Source: a virus. Taken from it: DNA of 20,155 nt. This document shows, in pieces, positions 19,845-20,155 of the stretch. Both the position numbers and the translations under genes were made by a program. Numbering within the stretch: position 1 is the stretch's first letter; every line of letters begins with the position of its first letter. The notes beneath the pieces are model-generated. The model was not told the origin of the DNA and made no database searches. It worked only from the letters and a program-made list of their open reading frames with translations. The stretch spans positions 1 through 20,155 of IMG/VR virus record IMGVR_UViG_3300037557_000733; one strand, written 5' to 3'.

Positions 19845-20155
19845 TCCATACAGGTCCTGACACCCAGGACACTAGCGAATATCTAGTACCTTTAGTAATT
19901 GGGGTAACTTGGTGTTGTGTGAAGCTGGGAAATATTAATGCGTCTCCAAACTCTAAACGCATTGTTCGAGGGTCCTTTTGATTATTTAGAAGTAATTGTA
20001 AATCTCCTCCTTTATAAGATCCCGCATTTAGTGATATAGTTATACTTAATTTTCTTACATTTTGATGTTTTTTATAGGTTGATGTAAAATCATCATCGGC
20101 ATGCCACGAATAAAAATCTCCTTTTTGATATTTTGTATATTGGACATTAATAGAT
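19840..20155 (-). CDS. 2OG-Fe(II) oxygenase, prolyl-4-hydroxylase-like, C-terminal part
   Basis: About 105 codons ending at TAA 19840-19842; the start is beyond the right edge. It contains YSWHADDDF (the HxD iron-binding pair), RKLSITISLN and YKGGDLQL, then FPSFTQHQVTPITKGTRYSL (distal His and the 2-oxoglutarate-binding Arg) and an ending SWVSGPVW. This is the prolyl-4-hydroxylase-like oxygenase type that is common in T4-like cyanophages and other marine myoviruses. It would hydroxylate a protein or small molecule; the substrate is unknown. It is distinct from the isopenicillin-N-synthase-like oxygenase at 7382-8320. Confidence 0.85.
   Translation of the reverse strand, partial: SINVQYTKYQKGDFYSWHADDDFTSTYKKHQNVRKLSITISLNAGSYKGGDLQLLLNNQKDPRTMRLEFGDALIFPSFTQHQVTPITKGTRYSLVSWVSGPVWR

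Noticed and set aside
19854-19870. 6-bp inverted repeat GTCCTG/CAGGAC near the oxygenase 3' end
   Set aside because: It encodes the conserved SWVSGP ending of the oxygenase and is not followed by a T-tract, so it is not supported as a terminator.
1-20155. Bacterial chromosome or prophage in an integrated state
   Set aside because: The dense one-strand T4-like virion order with late promoter boxes and no integrase, attachment site or host housekeeping block points to a lytic myovirus, even though several cargo genes look host-derived.

Overview
The window looks like a contiguous piece of a marine T4-like myovirus genome (cyanophage/pelagimyophage type). It is AT-rich and tightly packed. Every supported gene is on the minus strand, so it is best read from high to low coordinates. 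The virus call rests on a virion block in T4 order: gp13-like neck, gp14-like neck, gp15-like tail completion, gp16-like small terminase, and at the left edge the gp17 large terminase. T4-type late promoter boxes (TATAAATA) are also present. The metabolic genes resemble those of marine Alphaproteobacteria, so a SAR11-like host is plausible, but this is inferred from gene content only.

Layout, right to left. (1) 20155-16275: the 3' end of a 2OG-Fe(II) oxygenase, gp13, two small proteins that both start with a T4-like capsid-targeting leader, gp14, gp15 and gp16. (2) 16268-11201: a membrane protein, a membrane-anchored protein with a CxxCH heme motif, an AapJ-like amino-acid-binding protein, a Pycsar-effector-like (PycTM) membrane protein, another polytopic membrane protein, a holin-like protein, a small coiled-coil protein, and full-length isocitrate lyase behind a late promoter box. 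(3) 11143-7382: a purine-type cassette of BMP/PnrA-like binding protein, NCS2-like permease, Apt-like phosphoribosyltransferase and isopenicillin-N-synthase-like dioxygenase. (4) 7347-3722: an eight-gene chain, mostly coupled by 4-nt overlaps, encoding an ExbB/TolQ/MotA-like channel, an ExbD/MotB-like partner, a two-TM acidic protein, three small lipoproteins, an SbmA/BacA-like transporter and a fourth lipoprotein. (5) 3677-939: a fiber-like structural protein behind a perfect late promoter box, two small membrane proteins, an acidic/basic bipartite protein and a small basic protein. (6) 931-1: gp17, running off the left edge.

In T4, gp16 and gp17 are adjacent; here about 15 kb separates them. 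The cargo falls into nutrient capture and carbon/purine metabolism (two binding proteins, permease, PRTase, isocitrate lyase), a possible electron-transfer protein, and envelope remodelling (stator pair, lipoproteins, SbmA-like transporter, PycTM, holin-like proteins). A working idea is that the metabolic genes feed nucleotide synthesis late in infection. The envelope operon is the best candidate for an undescribed system, perhaps an energised envelope complex for uptake or superinfection exclusion.

No tRNA, rRNA, CRISPR array, IS element or integrase was seen, and no stretch over 300 bases lacks a gene. Family calls come from reading protein motifs; no database search was run.
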